From Prevotella sp. (GTDB lineage: Bacteria > Bacteroidota > Bacteroidia > Bacteroidales > Bacteroidaceae), in the NCBI GenBank assembly GCA_022788105.1, contig JALEVZ010000110.1, positions 1-34,670 of the forward strand: a stretch of 34,670 bases of DNA, written 5' to 3'. Positions 32,130 to 34,670 of the stretch are shown in pieces; within the stretch, counting starts at the first letter, position 1, and every line of letters starts with the position of its first letter. Under the pieces are notes generated by a model. That model was given only the letters and a program-made list of their open reading frames with translations. It ran no database searches and was not told the DNA's origin. The position numbers and the translations under genes are program-made.

Positions 32130-34670
32130 TTAGAAGCTTACCTGTATGCCACCCGAGATGTTGCGGATGGGTGAGTAGGTGCCTACATAACCTGAGCCAA
32201 GGAATGAGAAGCGTGGGTCAAGACCCTTGCGTGCTGACCAGAAGGCCAGGTTCTCACCCATCACATAGACGCGGATCTTGCTAACCTCAGGAATGAGTCC
32301 CTTCGGCAGGGTGTAGCCTACAGAGAACGACTGGAAGTTGAAATAGCCGGCGTTGGTGAGGAAGCGGCTTGACCTAGAGGTGGCATAATTGTCACCATTC
32401 TGCCAACGCGGAATGTTGCTTGACGTGTTGTTGGCGCTCCATGCCTTTGCCCAGTCTTTGTGGATGGTCTGTCCCCAGTTCTCACCCGATGTGATAGGCA
32501 TCTGCATGAGCTGAGCATACTGGTTGTCGTAAACCTTGCCGCCAATCTGGTAGTCGAAGGTCATGGACACATCGAAGCTCTTGTAGCGGAAGTTGGTAGA
32601 CAGACCGCCGAACACCTTGGGCAGCAGAGAGCCCTGCTCATAGTAGCTGGCCTTGCTATAGTCGGTGGTGGTGTAAGAGTGCTCGTGAGCAGCGATCTGC
32701 GACTCCTTGCCCTCGGCGATGTTGGCATCGACCCAGTAGAGGGCCTCACCCTTCTCGTTGACACCGGCATAGTCGGGCAGCATGGCGTTGTAAAGAGGAC
32801 CGCCCTCGCGGTACCACATAGGCAGGATGCGCAGCGGCTCCATAGCCTCGCGGAATCCGCCGTTGTCCTGAATCTTGCTTGCGGGCAGCTTCAGAATCTT
32901 GGTTGCGTTGTGCGAGAGGTTGGCGGTGATGTTCCAGTCGATGTCCTTAGTGCGTATTACAGCAGCCGAGAGCACCAGCTCTATACCGGTGTTGCGTATG
33001 TCACCGAGGTTGCCGTAGTAGCCACGGGTACCCTGACCCTCAGGTATAGACAGCCAGAACAGCAGGTCTGAGGTCTTCTTGGTGTAGAAGTCGATAGAAC
33101 CTGTGAGGCGGCTCTTAAAGAGAGAGAACTCCACGCCAGCATTGAAGTTGGTCGTTGTCTCCCATGTAATGTTCTCGTTACCCATACGACCAAACGACGG
33201 TGACATGCCGTTGTTAGAGGCGTTGGGGGTGAGAGTGTAGAGGTCGGTGTAGGCAAAGGCGCCGATGTTGTCGTTGCCCTGCTGACCTATAGAAGCCTTG
33301 AGCTTCAACTCGTCGACGAAGGGAGCGTTGAACCACTGCTCCTTGCTGATGATCCATGCTCCACCTACAGACCAGAAGTCGCCCCAACGGTGATCCTTGG
33401 CAAAGTAAGAAGAGGCATCGCGACGATAAGAGAGCGAAGCGAAGTAGCGGCCGTCGTAGTTATACTGTGCGCGGCCGAAGAAGCCCTCTACGTTGTAGTT
33501 GTTAGTATAAGACGAACCGTCATACTTGTTGGCGTATGCGTAGATCTCCTGCAGGTAGGGTGAGAACTCGCCCTTGGCTGCTGAATAGAGATACTTGACC
33601 TGCTGCTTGTAATATTCATGACCCACGAGAGCGTCAACATTGTGCTTGCCGAAGCTCTTCATGAAGGTCAGCGTCTGCGTGTTGTTGGTGCGCAGGGTGT
33701 TGGTGTTGCCTTTCTGCAGACGGCCGTTGTCGCCAGAGCCAGGACCCTCAAACGAGTTGGTATAGCTGCTTTGCTCGGCAGTGTTGTAGTTTACGTTGCT
33801 CGTGATGTTGAGCTTCAACCAGTCGGTGAAGCTGATGTCGGCGATGAATGTGCCGTTGAGCTGGTTCACACCGAGGTCGTTGGTGTTGTACTTGTTGGCG
33901 CCGAGGGGGTTACCTGTTGCCATGAACGGACGTGTCATGCCGTAGCCGGCGGGCACACCGTAGTCGTAACACTGGTGACCATACTTGTCGGTAGCGATGT
34001 AGGGCTTGCCGTCGTCGCCCATCTTACGGATGTAGATGGGGTAGATGGGAGCGATGCGTGAAGCAAAATACATGATGTTGGCAGAACCCATATTCTCGTC
34101 GAGGTTAGGGCTCGACTTGGTGTCAGAGTGAACATACTGTGCGTTGACGCCGAGCTTCAACCACTTCTTTGCCTGATAGTCGGCCTTGGCGCGTGCGCTG
34201 ATGCGCTCGTAGCTTGAATTGTCGATGATACCCTCGTCGTTGAGGTAGCCTGCAGAGGCATAGAACGAGCCACGGTCGTAAGAGCCCTTTGCGCTGATGT
34301 TATACTCCTGGCGCATCGCTGTCTTGTAGGCAGCCTTGTTCCAGTCGTCGCCAGTGAGGTAATATTTCTCACCGTTATTCTCGTATGTGCGGCCGAGTGT
34401 GGCTGCGGGATTGATCTTACCGTCCATACCGATGAGCTGCTGGCCCTCGGGCAGGGTGTAGATGTTGTAAGCCAGACCCTTGAGCATGGTGTTGTTGGCA
34501 GCGATGTTGGCAGCCGATGCCGAGAGGCCCTCACCATAGTAGGCTTTGTTATAGGTTGCAGCGTATGCAGCCTCATAATATTCGGCGGGATCGGTGATGA
34601 CGTCGTAGTCCTGTACGGCGCGTGAGTTGGCACCCCACTTTGCGTCTACAGTGATTTCGGCGTCGCGGTT
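32130..34670 (-). CDS. SusC/RagA TonB-dependent transporter, 3' part (846 codons seen)
   Basis: Outer-membrane importer of oligosaccharides driven by TonB. The frame runs open to the right window edge (34670), so the signal peptide, the small N-terminal domain and most of the plug lie outside. The first visible residues (AKWGANSRAVQDYDVITDPA) are the usual SusC sequence after the plug (GANSRAV...YDV). The rest is a long beta-barrel region with typical strands (YNISAKGSYDRGSFYASAGY, NAGVEFSLFKSRLTGSIDFY, NTGIELVLSA) and the SusC end (FSVGYTLPKGL, then GGIQVSF with terminal Phe). susD follows after 115 nt. An internal ATG (34487) is not the real start. Confidence 0.97.
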   Translation of the reverse strand, partial: NRDAEITVDAKWGANSRAVQDYDVITDPAEYYEAAYAATYNKAYYGEGLSASAANIAANNTMLKGLAYNIYTLPEGQQLIGMDGKINPAATLGRTYENNGEKYYLTGDDWNKAAYKTAMRQEYNISAKGSYDRGSFYASAGYLNDEGIIDNSSYERISARAKADYQAKKWLKLGVNAQYVHSDTKSSPNLDENMGSANIMYFASRIAPIYPIYIRKMGDDGKPYIATDKYGHQCYDYGVPAGYGMTRPFMATGNPLGANKYNTNDLGVNQLNGTFIADISFTDWLKLNITSNVNYNTAEQSSYTNSFEGPGSGDNGRLQKGNTNTLRTNNTQTLTFMKSFGKHNVDALVGHEYYKQQVKYLYSAAKGEFSPYLQEIYAYANKYDGSSYTNNYNVEGFFGRAQYNYDGRYFASLSYRRDASSYFAKDHRWGDFWSVGGAWIISKEQWFNAPFVDELKLKASIGQQGNDNIGAFAYTDLYTLTPNASNNGMSPSFGRMGNENITWETTTNFNAGVEFSLFKSRLTGSIDFYTKKTSDLLFWLSIPEGQGTRGYYGNLGDIRNTGIELVLSAAVIRTKDIDWNITANLSHNATKILKLPASKIQDNGGFREAMEPLRILPMWYREGGPLYNAMLPDYAGVNEKGEALYWVDANIAEGKESQIAAHEHSYTTTDYSKASYYEQGSLLPKVFGGLSTNFRYKSFDVSMTFDYQIGGKVYDNQYAQLMQMPITSGENWGQTIHKDWAKAWSANNTSSNIPRWQNGDNYATSRSSRFLTNAGYFNFQSFSVGYTLPKGLIPEVSKIRVYVMGENLAFWSARKGLDPRFSFLGSGYVGTYSPIRNISGGIQVSF

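Noticed and set aside
32460..33071. Plus-strand frames antisense to susC (here and at 33618-34061)
   Set aside because: They lie wholly inside the SusC barrel coding region and show only shadow composition.

Overview
The window is chromosomal DNA of a Bacteroidales bacterium, most likely Prevotellaceae. This rests on the SusC/SusD pair, the Bacteroidota-type -7 promoter boxes (TAnnTTTG), many lipoprotein signals, GH92 and GH27 glycosidases, an Arg/Gly/Asp-tailed PNPase and a TopA without zinc fingers. I saw no rRNA, tRNA, CRISPR array, integrase or transposase.

Layout. (1) 1-2246: pnp, cut by the left edge and interrupted by an in-frame TGA, with a strong terminator. (2) 2355-6899: a small lipoprotein, a frameshifted exported protein and a Ser/Thr kinase whose hydrophobic N-terminus carries an in-frame TAG; then, beyond a tandem-repeat array, a membrane protein translationally coupled to a MORN-repeat/GH25 lysozyme lipoprotein. 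(3) 6940-16412: mainly leftward genes: GH92 alpha-mannosidase, a membrane-anchored MutS-like ATPase, GH27 alpha-galactosidase and a secreted esterase, plus a rightward thioredoxin-like lipoprotein without the CXXC motif. (4) 16512-21392: a Nudix hydrolase, then a probable envelope operon (BamA-like barrel, EptA-like transferase, PCMD-domain protein). (5) 21637-28842: topA-aroK, speA-argB, and an ECF sigma factor overlapping a small membrane protein. (6) 29000-34670, leftward: the 3' end of a SusC/SusD/lipoprotein glycan-uptake locus whose upstream part lies outside the window.

The most unusual signal is not a gene. At least eight intergenic places carry tandem arrays with a unit length of 22 bp (rare units of 23-24 bp), although the unit sequence mostly differs from array to array. 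Each array lies in the 3' flank of a gene. Constant period with changing sequence suggests either a fixed-length duplication mechanism or a constraint on spacing.

Three gene-breaking lesions (TGA in pnp, a 1-nt shift, TAG in the kinase) lie within the first 3.2 kb and I noticed none elsewhere. Poor sequence near a contig end, or real local decay, could explain this. All family assignments come from reading motifs, without database searches.
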